Shown: positions 9,403 to 17,387 of the stretch, one piece after another
Layout: every line of letters starts with the position of its first letter
Numbering within the stretch: the first letter of the stretch is position 1
NCBI GenBank assembly: GCA_002281535.1
Contig: NCGD01000024.1
Span: 1 to 64,000 of the forward strand
Origin: Sphingomonas sp. 28-63-12
GTDB lineage: Bacteria > Pseudomonadota > Alphaproteobacteria > Sphingomonadales > Sphingomonadaceae
Length of the DNA stretch: 64,000 nucleotides
Direction: 5' to 3'
Notes under the pieces: model-generated
Told to the model about the DNA's origin: nothing
What the model saw: only the letters and a program-made list of their open reading frames with translations
Databases searched by the model: none
Translations under genes and position numbers: made by a program

Positions 9403-10245
9403 CTAGGGTGATTGCCTCGGCGCCCGGGCAACATTGCGCGCAATATCATTTTTCTTCACCCCCGCGCTTCGGTTGCCCGGCCCTTTGTAGAGCGCGCGCA
9501 GATATTGCTGATCGATCGACGTCATCATAATTGGCGCCGCGCTATCTGCCTGATCGAACAGACTCAAAATCGTGGCAGTCTCTCCGGCAGCGGCCGGCGG
9601 ACGGGTCTTGGCAAGCAACCGCAACGCGGCATAATCAGCGAGCTGCCGGACGGTCTTGCCGAGCGTCGCCGAATTGTCGAACACCAGCACGGCGCCATCG
9701 ATCGCCTGCTGGGTCTGCGGGTTGATCACCGATCCCGACAATACCCGCAGGATACCGCCATGCTGGGTCTGGCCGTCCTCATTCTGCAGGCTGATCGATC
9801 GCCAAATCCGCACCGGCCCGCTCGCCTCGCGAAGCCGCGCTATTTCATAGGACGTGAGCCCACCGAGCCAGCCGGGTTGCTTGTGGTAGAGCTCCTCGAT
9901 CAGCGCGTGACCGTCCTCGACAAAAACCATCAGCGCATTCGGGCGACAATTCGCCGAGCCAACGAGGATGCCGGCTTCCTGAGCGACCATCCGGAACCGG
10001 CCTTCCATTACGCGCGCTGCGCTCTCTTCGAGCCCGAGCACGCGCGGACAGACAGGATCGCCAAACCGCGCCAATTGCCCGTCGGATTCGATCGAGATTG
10101 ATCGGACGAAGTGGCGCGCTTCCTTGGGCGTCGGCGGCTTGGCCGCCGTCACGATAATATCAGCGGGCGCAGACTCCGCAGATGCGGGCGAAGCTTGCCC
10201 CATCAAGAATAACGCAAAGCCCAGCATCGAGATCATCACGCCCAT
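9403..10245 (-). CDS. Hypothetical secreted protein
   Basis: About 280 residues with a Sec signal peptide ending near SPASAES. Two Cys (in GDPVCPR and SANCRP) may form a periplasmic disulphide. No known domain recognised. It directly follows the NamZ-type gene on the same strand, whose TGA abuts a TTG at 10278, so the pair is probably an operon. Start choice is open between TTG 10278 (gives a positively charged n-region), ATG 10245 and ATG 10236. GGAG at 10247-10250 is best spaced for 10236. Confidence 0.65.
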   Translation of the reverse strand: MGVMISMLGFALFLMGQASPASAESAPADIIVTAAKPPTPKEARHFVRSISIESDGQLARFGDPVCPRVLGLEESAARVMEGRFRMVAQEAGILVGSANCRPNALMVFVEDGHALIEELYHKQPGWLGGLTSYEIARLREASGPVRIWRSISLQNEDGQTQHGGILRVLSGSVINPQTQQAIDGAVLVFDNSATLGKTVRQLADYAALRLLAKTRPPAAAGETATILSLFDQADSAAPIMMTSIDQQYLRALYKGPGNRSAGVKKNDIARNVARAPRQSP

Positions 10246-10278
10246 ACTCCTGCCAGCGCCTGCGCACCGGAAAGTCAA

Positions 10279-11469
10279 TCAATACAAGAGATAAGGGCCG
10301 CTTTCAATCTGCCAGGCCGCTTCGTCGGCAGCCCCCTTCAAGTCAGCAGCGATAGCCGTCGGGTCATCAACCCAGCCGCGCAGCCCAGGTCCGCCATTGA
10401 TCACGTCGATCGCGAGCTTGCCGAATTCATATTCATAGGGGAAATCGCGCCACAGATCATAGTCGGAGTAGAGCGCACGGATTGCCTTGAACCCCAGCGC
10501 CTGCACCCGCCAAGGCTGGAACGCGGCATGGTCATAGCTCGGACCCTCGGCATGAATATGGACGCCGTTACAAAGCTGCCCGACATGTTTGTGGAAGGTC
10601 GGCTGGAACCAGATGTCGCGCAAGGTGCAGCCCTTTAGCCATTCGGGCGCAATAGCGTGCATTCGGGCAATCACTGCCTTGGCATCGATATCGGGGGCGC
10701 CGAAGAGCTCCAGCGGACGGGTGGTGCCGCGCCCTTCGGATAGCGTCGTCCCCTCCAGCATCACCGTGCCGGGATAAGCGCGCGCCATATTGATGTTGGG
10801 GGCGTTGGGGCTTGGGTTGATCCAGATGCGGTCAGTCGGCCAGCCGAACCCCGGCGCGCTATCGGGCGCCCAACCCTCCATTGCAATGACGCGGTAATCG
10901 ACGTCGAGGTTGTAGTGGGCGATAAACCAGTGGCCGAGCTCGCCAAGCGTCATCCCGTGCCGCATCGGCATCGGCCCCGCCCCCACGAAACTCTCCCAGC
11001 CGGGCAGCAAGGTCTGTCCCTCGACCGGGCGACCGATGGGGTTGGGTCGATCGAGCACCCAGACCGATTTGCCATGGTCCGCAGCGGCTTCGAGCACGTA
11101 GAGCAGCGTGGTGACAAAGGTGTAGATGCGCGTGCCCAGATCCTGCATGTCGACCAGCATCACGTCGAAGGTGCTCATCGACTGGCCGGTCGGGCGGCGC
11201 ACCTCGCCATAGAGGCTGAAGACGGGGATGTTATAGGTCGGATCGGTGAAGTCAGGCGACTCCATCATATTATCTTGCAGGTCGCCGCGCACGCCGTGCT
11301 GCGGGCCGAACATTGCCGACACGTTGAGGCCGCAGGCGACGAGCGCGTCGAGGCTATGCGTCAGGTCGGCAGTGACCGAGGCGGGATGCGCGAGCAGCGC
11401 GATGCGCTTGCCCTCAAGCGGCTTGCGCAAGGCGGGGTCGGCCAGGAGGCGATCGATACCGAATTTCAT
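10279..11469 (-). CDS. DUF1343/NamZ-type exo-beta-N-acetylmuramidase
   Basis: 396 residues matching the DUF1343 family, whose characterised member NamZ is an exo-beta-N-acetylmuramidase that releases MurNAc from peptidoglycan fragments. Typical blocks are present: LLAHPASV, FGPQHGVRGD, VDMQDLGTRIYTF, VLDRPNPIG and a C-terminal GGPG..GW. No signal peptide is evident from ATG 11469, suggesting a cytosolic or otherwise exported recycling enzyme. The next gene downstream follows without a gap. No other muropeptide-recycling genes are in the window; the substrate is inferred from the family only. Confidence 0.88.
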   Translation of the reverse strand: MKFGIDRLLADPALRKPLEGKRIALLAHPASVTADLTHSLDALVACGLNVSAMFGPQHGVRGDLQDNMMESPDFTDPTYNIPVFSLYGEVRRPTGQSMSTFDVMLVDMQDLGTRIYTFVTTLLYVLEAAADHGKSVWVLDRPNPIGRPVEGQTLLPGWESFVGAGPMPMRHGMTLGELGHWFIAHYNLDVDYRVIAMEGWAPDSAPGFGWPTDRIWINPSPNAPNINMARAYPGTVMLEGTTLSEGRGTTRPLELFGAPDIDAKAVIARMHAIAPEWLKGCTLRDIWFQPTFHKHVGQLCNGVHIHAEGPSYDHAAFQPWRVQALGFKAIRALYSDYDLWRDFPYEYEFGKLAIDVINGGPGLRGWVDDPTAIAADLKGAADEAAWQIESGPYLLY

Positions 11470-11487
11470 GGCGTTTTACTCTTCCCT

Positions 11488-11558
11488 GCTTCCCCGGCGA
11501 AGGCCGGGGCCCAGCCACAACCGGCCCGCACCTAAGCCCCGGCCTTCGCCGGGGAAGC
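11488..11558. repeat. Palindromic intergenic repeat pair (inverted copies)
   Basis: Two perfect inverted copies of a 23-bp element at 11488-11510 and 11536-11558. Each is itself a hairpin, CCCCGGC-4 nt-GCCGGGG. The spacer is 25 bp. The pair lies between the start of the NamZ gene and the end of the DOMON-like gene. The same element recurs at 12120-12142 and 12477-12499 and, diverged, near 57700 and 58724. The arrangement resembles REP/BIME-type elements and may also terminate or protect transcripts. Confidence 0.85.
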
Positions 11559-11566
11559 GAAAAGGG

Positions 11567-12115
11567 TCAAGAGGGATCGGGCGCTGGCAGCGTCGCAGTC
11601 CAGCAGTCCCGGTTGTGGAAGTCGGGCGGGCCTGGGGCGTGGCCGAGCGCCCAATAGGATTTGGTGCCGTCACGCTCCGCGATGACGGACGACAAGCCAA
11701 GTGGCTGAGCGCCAGTTTCGTCAACCTTGATACGCTGAATAAGCCAGAATAGCTCGATGCAATCAGCCGACCGCGATTCGCCAATTTTGCTGATCCAGAA
11801 GTCAGGCATTGGCTTCATGCCGATCCGATAATCGTCGAATCCATAGGCTGCATAACGCCCCGAAGGTGAGAGGTTGAATTCCCAGTATCGCGACGGGTCA
11901 TGCGTGCTCAAAAAGGCTTCGAGACAGGTCTCGCGCCAGAGACCGTCCGTAAATCCGGGTTCGACTTCGTCAGGCACAAGGATATTCGCCAGCCGACCGG
12001 TTACCCGATACGTCAGCGACAGTGCTTCGGAATCAGGACGTTCGATCTCAACGCAGATCGATGTGATCGAGGCACTCGGAAAATCCGGATGCGGCAACAA
12101 CTCAAATATGCCCAT
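11567..12115 (-). CDS. DOMON-like domain protein
   Basis: 182 residues from ATG 12115. The pattern of strands, with LSLTYRV, GLWRETCLEAFL, YWEFNLSPSG and YAAYGFDDYR, fits the DOMON-like beta-sandwich family found in sphingomonads and relatives, related to haem- or sugar-binding DOMON domains. No signal peptide is visible. Translations starting further upstream would read through the 23-bp repeat at 12120-12142 and are rejected. The gene sits between two repeat copies and downstream of the GIY-YIG gene on the same strand. Function unknown. Confidence 0.8.
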   Translation of the reverse strand: MGIFELLPHPDFPSASITSICVEIERPDSEALSLTYRVTGRLANILVPDEVEPGFTDGLWRETCLEAFLSTHDPSRYWEFNLSPSGRYAAYGFDDYRIGMKPMPDFWISKIGESRSADCIELFWLIQRIKVDETGAQPLGLSSVIAERDGTKSYWALGHAPGPPDFHNRDCWTATLPAPDPS

Positions 12116-12119
12116 CAGC

Positions 12120-12142
12120 GCTTCCCCGGCGAAGGCCGGGGC
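12120..12142. repeat. Palindromic repeat copy, left flank of GIY-YIG gene
   Basis: A 23-bp copy identical to the one at 11488-11510 and in the same orientation. It forms a CCCCGGC/GCCGGGG hairpin, lies 37 bp beyond the GIY-YIG stop, and immediately precedes the DOMON-like start codon. Confidence 0.85.
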
Positions 12143-12179
12143 CCAGTCGCGACGCAAATCATGGCTGCGCGATCCGCTC

Positions 12180-12458
12180 TTACAAATCGTCCCAGTCCGG
12201 ATTGAGCCCCTCGATTTCGCGAATCTTCCACGCCCGCTTCCATTCCTTCATCTGATACTCACGCCTGCGCGCCATCATCAGATCGTCATGCGCTTCATAC
12301 CACATCAGCAGCTTGCATCCGTAACGTTTCGTGAAGCCCTCCACTACGCCGTTGCGATGTTCCCACACGCGGCTCGCCAGACTGTCAGTCGATCCGAGAT
12401 AGAGCGTGCCGTTCCGCTTGCTGGCCATGATGTAGACATAGGCTTGCTCGTTGATCAT
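12180..12458 (-). CDS. GIY-YIG nuclease family protein
   Basis: 92 residues forming a single GIY-YIG domain. YVYIM near residue 7 and YLG near 20 are the two Tyr motifs, Arg is in ASRVWEHR (about 28-35), and a C-terminal Lys/Arg-rich helix ends the domain. This is the small UPF0213/YhbQ-like type with no DNA-recognition domain, so it may nick or cleave DNA with a partner or at structured sites. ATG 12458. Its neighbours on both sides are inverted copies of the palindromic repeat (12120-12142 and 12477-12499), which suggests the gene and repeats travel or act together. Confidence 0.88.
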   Translation of the reverse strand: MINEQAYVYIMASKRNGTLYLGSTDSLASRVWEHRNGVVEGFTKRYGCKLLMWYEAHDDLMMARRREYQMKEWKRAWKIREIEGLNPDWDDL

Positions 12459-12476
12459 CAGCGTAACCGAGCCTGG

Positions 12477-12499
12477 GCCCCGGCCTTCACCGGGGAAGC
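12477..12499. repeat. Palindromic repeat copy, right flank of GIY-YIG gene
   Basis: A 23-bp copy in inverse orientation to 12120-12142 with one mismatch (A for G in the loop-side position). It lies 18 bp upstream of the GIY-YIG start codon and about 60 bp before the divergent rimO start. Confidence 0.85.
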
Positions 12500-12560
12500 C
12501 ACAGGATTGGATAGCATGGCTGGAAAATTCCCCTGAACAAGTCTACATGCCGCCCTTCCC

Positions 12561-13898
12561 ATGGCAACTATCCTCCCCTCCCCGCCGAAAATCGGTATGG
12601 TCTCGCTCGGCTGTCCGAAGAACCTTGTCGATAGCGAGCGCATCCTGACCAAGCTCCGGTCGGACGGTTATCAGATGTCGCCCGATTATGCGGGCGCGGA
12701 CGTGGTGCTCGTCAATACCTGCGGCTTTCTCGATTCGGCCAAGGAGGAATCGCTCGAGGCGATCGGCGAGGCGATTGCCGAGAATGGCCGTGTCATCGTC
12801 ACCGGGTGCATGGGCAAGGAGGCGGAGATGATCCGCGCGAAATTCCCCAATGTCCTCGCGGTGACGGGCGCGCATCAATATGAAGAAGTCGTCGGCGCCG
12901 TGCATGAGGCGGCACCCATGCCGCCGAGCGCGTTCCTCAACCTCGTGCCCGAAAGCGGGCTGAAGCTCACCCCGCGCCATTACAGCTATCTGAAGATTTC
13001 AGAGGGCTGCAACCACCGCTGTTCCTTCTGCATCATCCCGTCGCTGCGCGGCGATCTCGTCAGCCGTCGGCCCGATGCGATTTTGCGCGAGGCGGAGAAG
13101 CTGGTTGCAGCCGGGACTCGCGAGTTGCTGGTGATCAGCCAGGATACGTCGGCATATGGTATCGATATCCGCCACCAGCCGCGCGAGTGGCATGGCCGCG
13201 AGGTGCGCGCGCACATGACCGATCTGGCGCGCGAGCTGGGGTCGCTCGGCGCATGGGTAAGACTGCACTACGTTTACCCCTACCCGCATGTCGATCAGGT
13301 CGTGCCGCTGATGGCCGAGGGGCTGGTGACGCCCTATCTCGACATTCCGTTCCAGCATGCTTCGCCCAGCGTCTTGCGCGCGATGAAGCGGCCGGCCAAC
13401 GAGGCCAAGGTGCTCGAACGCATCAAGGGCTGGCGCGCGATCTGCCCCGATATCGCGATCCGATCGACCTTCGTCGTCGGCTTTCCCGGCGAGACCGAGG
13501 CCGATTTTGCCTATCTGATGGACTGGCTGGAAGAAGCCCAGCTCGACCGGGTCGGCGCGTTTCGCTTCGAGCCGGTCGAGGGGGCGGCGGCCAACGACTT
13601 GCCCAATCCTGTGCCCGAAGCGGTCAAGGAAGAGCGCTACGCCCGGCTGATGAACCTCACCGCGCGGATTTCGGCCGACAAGCTTGCCGCCAAGGTCGGG
13701 CGGACGCTCGACGTGATTATCGATGCTATCGACAATGAAAGCGGCGGCGCGACCGGGCGAAGCCAAGCCGACGCGCCCGAAATCGATGGCGAGGTGCATC
13801 TGCGCGATGCCGGCCATCTGGCACAGGGCGACATCATCGCTGTCGAGATCGAGGATGCGGACGAGCATGATCTGTTCGGGGTACCGGTCAGCCCCTGA
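12561..13898 (+). CDS. rimO: Ribosomal protein S12 methylthiotransferase RimO
   Basis: 445 residues with the three-domain layout of the methylthiotransferase family. An N-terminal UPF0004 domain has C18 (SLGCPK), a Cys in NTCGF and a Cys in TGCMGK. A radical SAM domain has the CxxxCxxC motif at C150, C154 and C157 (GCNHRCSFC). A C-terminal TRAM domain follows (about 380-445). The sequence [12 protein letters not shown] is specific for RimO rather than MiaB. RimO adds a methylthio group to the conserved Asp of ribosomal protein S12 using two iron-sulphur clusters and SAM. The gene is divergent from the GIY-YIG gene. Confidence 0.96.
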   Translation: MATILPSPPKIGMVSLGCPKNLVDSERILTKLRSDGYQMSPDYAGADVVLVNTCGFLDSAKEESLEAIGEAIAENGRVIVTGCMGKEAEMIRAKFPNVLAVTGAHQYEEVVGAVHEAAPMPPSAFLNLVPESGLKLTPRHYSYLKISEGCNHRCSFCIIPSLRGDLVSRRPDAILREAEKLVAAGTRELLVISQDTSAYGIDIRHQPREWHGREVRAHMTDLARELGSLGAWVRLHYVYPYPHVDQVVPLMAEGLVTPYLDIPFQHASPSVLRAMKRPANEAKVLERIKGWRAICPDIAIRSTFVVGFPGETEADFAYLMDWLEEAQLDRVGAFRFEPVEGAAANDLPNPVPEAVKEERYARLMNLTARISADKLAAKVGRTLDVIIDAIDNESGGATGRSQADAPEIDGEVHLRDAGHLAQGDIIAVEIEDADEHDLFGVPVSP

Positions 13899-13982
13899 AA
13901 ATCGGCTCGCCAGCGTTCGGCAAAGGGTGCTAATCGCAGTGCCGCCGATCGCGATCCACTTCGGCTGCGAGGATCATCGCCC

Positions 13983-15281
13983 TTGGCCGACTCGAGCAAT
14001 ATCGAAACACCCCAGGCTGACGCCCCGGCGACGGGCCTAAAGGGGTTTGTCGCCCGACTTGGGCCCGGCCTGATCACCGGCGCCGCCGATGACGACCCCA
14101 GCGGCATCGGCACGCACAGCCAGGTCGGCGCGCAATTTGGCTATGGCCTGGCGTGGACCTTTGTGCTGACGTTTCCGTTGATGGTTGCGATCCAGCAGGT
14201 CGCCGCCGAGATCGGCCGGGTGACAGGTGCAGGTATCGCGCGCAACTTGCGGCGGCATTATCCGCGGCCGGTATTGTGGACGATGGTATCGCTGCTGCTG
14301 ATCGCCAACATCATCAATCTGGGTGCGGATCTGAGCGCCATGGGCGCCGCGCTACAGCTGCTCACCGGGGGCAATGCCGGGCTCTACACCTTGCTGTTCG
14401 GCATCGTCTGTGTCGTCCTCGAAGTGGTGATGAGCTATCCGCGCTATGCGTCCGTGCTCAAATGGACCACCTTATCGTTGTTCACTTATGTCGCGGTGGT
14501 GATGGTGGCAGGGGTGCCCTGGGGCCATGCGCTGCGCTCGCTGGTCGTGCCCGAAATCCAGTGGAACGCGGCCTATGCCACCGCCTTTGTCGCGATATTG
14601 GGCACCACGATCAGCCCTTATCTGTTTTTCTGGCAGGCCGGGCAGGAAGTGGAGGAAGAGCATCGCCGGCACGTAAAGCCGCTGTGCATCACCCCGCGCG
14701 AGGCCGGCCCTGAGATCGCCCGTATCCGGATGGACACGCTGACCGGAATGGCCTTCAGCACGATCGTGTCGCTAGCGATCGTGTTCGCCACAGCGGCGAC
14801 GCTGCATGCGCATGGCATTCGCGATATCACGACTTCGTCGCAAGCCGCCGAGGCATTGCGGCCGATCGCCGGGCAATTTGCCTTTTTGATGTTTGCGCTG
14901 GGGATCATCGGCACCGGGCTGCTGGCGGTGCCTGTACTGGCGGGCTCGGCAGCTTATGCGGTGACCGAAATGCTCGGCGTGCCCGGAAGCCTTGATGCCA
15001 GGCCGCTCGATGCCCGAATCTTCTACGCGACGATCGCGGTGACCACATTGGCCGGGTCGTCGCTCAATGCGGTCGGCATTGATCCGGTCCGCGCGCTCTA
15101 TTGGGCGGCGGTGGTCAATGGCGTACTAGCGGTGCCGCTGATGGTGATGATGATGCTGATCGTCCGCAACCGCCGCGCGATGGGTCGCCTCACCTTGCCG
15201 ATCGGCTCTACCGTGCTTGGCTGGAGTGCAACTTTTGTAATGGCGGCAGCCACCGTGATTTTCTTCGGCTTCGCACTGTAG
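13983..15281 (+). CDS. Nramp-family transporter with atypical metal site
   Basis: 432 residues with about 11 membrane segments, belonging to the Nramp superfamily. The TM1 motif is DPSG (D38-G41) where canonical Mn/Fe transporters have DPGN. The TM6 motif is ISPYLFF where they have (A/V)MPHN, so the metal-coordinating Asn and Met are both missing. The cargo may therefore differ from Mn2+/Fe2+, for example Mg2+ or another ion; this is inference. The start is TTG 13983 with GCGAGG about 10 nt upstream. It is followed by a strong hairpin at 15281 and a convergent gene. Confidence 0.85.
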   Translation: MADSSNIETPQADAPATGLKGFVARLGPGLITGAADDDPSGIGTHSQVGAQFGYGLAWTFVLTFPLMVAIQQVAAEIGRVTGAGIARNLRRHYPRPVLWTMVSLLLIANIINLGADLSAMGAALQLLTGGNAGLYTLLFGIVCVVLEVVMSYPRYASVLKWTTLSLFTYVAVVMVAGVPWGHALRSLVVPEIQWNAAYATAFVAILGTTISPYLFFWQAGQEVEEEHRRHVKPLCITPREAGPEIARIRMDTLTGMAFSTIVSLAIVFATAATLHAHGIRDITTSSQAAEALRPIAGQFAFLMFALGIIGTGLLAVPVLAGSAAYAVTEMLGVPGSLDARPLDARIFYATIAVTTLAGSSLNAVGIDPVRALYWAAVVNGVLAVPLMVMMMLIVRNRRAMGRLTLPIGSTVLGWSATFVMAAATVIFFGFAL

Positions 15282-15311
15282 GATGGGCACCGCCCTCGGT
15301 GGTGCCCATCC
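15281..15311. terminator. Strong hairpin between convergent genes
   Basis: Perfect 11-bp inverted arms at 15281-15291 and 15301-15311 (GGATGGGCACC and its complement) with a 9-nt loop. It begins at the last base of the Nramp stop codon and precedes the end of the minus-strand membrane gene at 15327. There is no U-tract, so it may act as a bidirectional or Rho-assisted terminator or as an mRNA 3' stabiliser. Confidence 0.6.
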
Positions 15312-15326
15312 GGGTCGTTCCGTTGG

Positions 15327-15923
15327 CTATTGCGCCGCGCCGGGCTGACGGCGGAGCAGGTCAAATGCGATCAGGTGTGCGGTAAAGGTAACCGCCACGC
15401 CGAACATGGGGATCAGGGCAAAGGGCAGCAGCCGGACATTGGCCATCGACGCCGGATCGGTGAAGGAGAAATAAATGCCGGTGCCCATCGCAACGATCAG
15501 GTCAGCCGCGCCGAACAGGTGCGTCCCCCAATAGCGCCAGCGCGCAAAGGGCAACGCGACTGCGGTCAGGGCGAATATGCCCGCCAGCAGATCGCCGACC
15601 CCACCGTCACGCACCAGCGTCGGCGGCAGCGCCCCGTTGGCGCCGAACACGAAAAACAGCCCTGCCGCCCCGATTCTCCACCCATGGAACAGGGTCAGGC
15701 GTTTGAGCCCGGCGCTCGCAAACCATCGGCGAAGACCGGGACTTTTGGCATAAGCCAGCATCGGCAAGGCAATGCCGGTCGCCGTGATCGCGGGAACGCC
15801 AATCGTCGGCATCGCCGCCAGCCAACCGGCGATTGCCGCCGCAGCGATTGCAGCAGCCCAGACCAACAGCAGGACCAGAATGACCTGCCCTTCCCGCTGT
15901 GGTTGTTCATATCGTGTTGCCAT
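15327..15923 (-). CDS. Hypothetical membrane protein (MarR-linked)
   Basis: 198 residues with five to six hydrophobic segments, starting after a short polar N-terminus (MATRYEQPQREGQ). No family recognised. It lies 42 bp downstream of the MarR-type regulator on the same strand, so it is a likely target or partner of that regulator. ATG 15923 has AGGAG a few bases upstream in the sense strand. Transport or stress resistance is possible, but nothing in the sequence decides it. Confidence 0.7.
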   Translation of the reverse strand: MATRYEQPQREGQVILVLLLVWAAAIAAAAIAGWLAAMPTIGVPAITATGIALPMLAYAKSPGLRRWFASAGLKRLTLFHGWRIGAAGLFFVFGANGALPPTLVRDGGVGDLLAGIFALTAVALPFARWRYWGTHLFGAADLIVAMGTGIYFSFTDPASMANVRLLPFALIPMFGVAVTFTAHLIAFDLLRRQPGAAQ

Positions 15924-15965
15924 CTCGATTCTCCTGTAGTTACACTCTTTGATACATAAAAAAGG

Positions 15966-16409
15966 TCAGGGCGCGCCCAGCCGGTCGAGGGCCGGCTGGA
16001 TGGCTTGCCAGTCATTCGGGGCGAGCGCTTCGACGCTGCCGGCCTGGGCCATTTGCCAAAGCGGCATCGCGACCAACAGCTTGTCGCGTCCCTGCGTGGT
16101 CAAGCTCAACCCCCGGACGCGCTTGTCGCCATCGGCGGCGTCGGAGCGAATGAGGCCGGCCTGCTCCAGTGGCGCTAGATTGCGCGTCAGTGTCGTGCGT
16201 TCGAGACCGAGCGCGTCAGCCAGGGCACCAAGGCTGACCGGCGCGGCTTGGTTGAGCCCAGCCAGGATAGAGAATTGGCCCGAGGTAAGCCCAATCGGCC
16301 GAAAGGCAGCGTCATAGCGCCTCGCAACAGCACGCGCCGCCCGCTGGGTGTTCAGGCACAGACAAGCAGCGCGCATCTGTTGCGGGCTCAAGAGTCTCGA
16401 CGCATTCAT
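15966..16409 (-). CDS. MarR-family transcriptional regulator
   Basis: About 147 residues. A winged helix-turn-helix spans about 40-105: LTSGQFSILAGL, then LGALADALGLERTTLTRNLAPLEQAGLI as the recognition region (quoted in part), then the wing DGDKRVRGLSLT. ATG 16409 is used; an in-frame ATG at 16436 is possible. It lies between the ceramidase-like gene and a membrane gene on the same strand, with short gaps, and probably regulates this small operon. A palindromic ATACGTGTAT lies at 16419-16428. Confidence 0.88.
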   Translation of the reverse strand: MNASRLLSPQQMRAACLCLNTQRAARAVARRYDAAFRPIGLTSGQFSILAGLNQAAPVSLGALADALGLERTTLTRNLAPLEQAGLIRSDAADGDKRVRGLSLTTQGRDKLLVAMPLWQMAQAGSVEALAPNDWQAIQPALDRLGAP

Positions 16410-16418
16410 GCACAACAC

Positions 16419-16428
16419 ATACGTGTAT
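16419..16428. promoter_or_regulatory. Possible MarR autoregulatory operator
   Basis: A 10-bp palindrome with arms ATAC and GTAT about a GT centre. It lies 10-19 nt upstream of the chosen MarR start and just after the end of the ceramidase-like gene. MarR dimers bind short palindromes near their own promoters. The short length and absence of a second copy keep this tentative. Confidence 0.25.
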
Positions 16429-16454
16429 ATGCACATTTATTCAAGCCCCGCTGT

Positions 16455-17243
16455 TCAAGCTGCGGCGGGGCGTTCGCTGCGATAATAATTGAAGGTCAGG
16501 AAGATCGCGCTGGCGCCCAGCAGATGCCAGATCGCGTGCCCCTGGATCAGGCTGGTTGGCGAACAGACGATGCCATGTTGATCGAGGTTCCAGATCGTGA
16601 AGGCAACCGCCTTGGCGAGGATGCCGAACAGATAATAGCGAACCTTGGCGCCCGGTCGCTTCGGTCGGGCAAAGCCCATTTCGACGATGATCGCTAGAAT
16701 CAACTCGACCGCGAAGAGCCATCGCCGCACTTCGGGCTCTGCAATCAGTACCGTCACCAGCCCGGCGCAAAGCACCAGATACAGCGCGATGGCCGGCTTG
16801 TCCGGGATTCGCAGCCAGCGGCTGAGCCCGCTCACCAACATGAACGATGCGACCAGATACATGCCCAGCACATCGTAAAACTGGCCCCACAACGTCAATG
16901 TCGCATGCAGCAGCACCGAGCCGAGCCCGACCGAGATCGCCGTAACCCCGAACACAATTGCCGCGATTTTGGGCATGGCGGACGACCAGTCGCGGCCCAG
17001 CGCCAACACAATCATCAGGAAGCCGGCAAAGACATAGCCATAAGAAGACCAGCTGTTCGCCGGTTGGACGATCAGCGCACCAACGCGGGGCATTTCGCAA
17101 AAACAGCGCGTCGTCGTGCAGGTCGCGGGGGCATAGACGCTCCAGTCCGGCCCGAGCGCGGACAATAGCGCCACGATCCCAAGCGCGCTGAGCGCCGCCA
17201 ATATCAACGCCGTGAACAGTCGGCGTGCGCCAATTGGCTGCAT
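16455..17243 (-). CDS. Ceramidase-like CREST-superfamily membrane hydrolase
   Basis: 262 residues with seven hydrophobic segments, matching the alkaline ceramidase family. The spacing of catalytic residues equals that of human ACER3: Ser109 and His113 (S-x3-H), Asp124 (11 after the His), and His236/His240 (GHAIWH), which together would form the zinc site. N-terminal CE and NSWS blocks correspond to the usual family motifs. Sphingomonads carry sphingolipids in the outer membrane, so ceramide or a related amide lipid is a reasonable substrate, although bacterial members are little studied. ATG 17243 has AAGGGGG at good spacing. MarR follows downstream. Confidence 0.85.
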   Translation of the reverse strand: MQPIGARRLFTALILAALSALGIVALLSALGPDWSVYAPATCTTTRCFCEMPRVGALIVQPANSWSSYGYVFAGFLMIVLALGRDWSSAMPKIAAIVFGVTAISVGLGSVLLHATLTLWGQFYDVLGMYLVASFMLVSGLSRWLRIPDKPAIALYLVLCAGLVTVLIAEPEVRRWLFAVELILAIIVEMGFARPKRPGAKVRYYLFGILAKAVAFTIWNLDQHGIVCSPTSLIQGHAIWHLLGASAIFLTFNYYRSERPAAA

Positions 17244-17387
17244 TGCCCATCCCCCTTATTTTGTCGTTGCTGCCCACCCTATCGCAAAGCGGGGCGTCGG
17301 CAAGCGCGTGCCTCGGGCGCGGACCTCTGGCGCGGGGCCGCCCGATCTGCAAGAACGCCGCATCGCTTATCGTTGAGGAATTGTCTC

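Noticed and set aside
12120-12157. Extension of the DOMON-like protein to 12157
   Set aside because: The added residues come from the 23-bp repeat and are the same peptide seen at other repeat copies.
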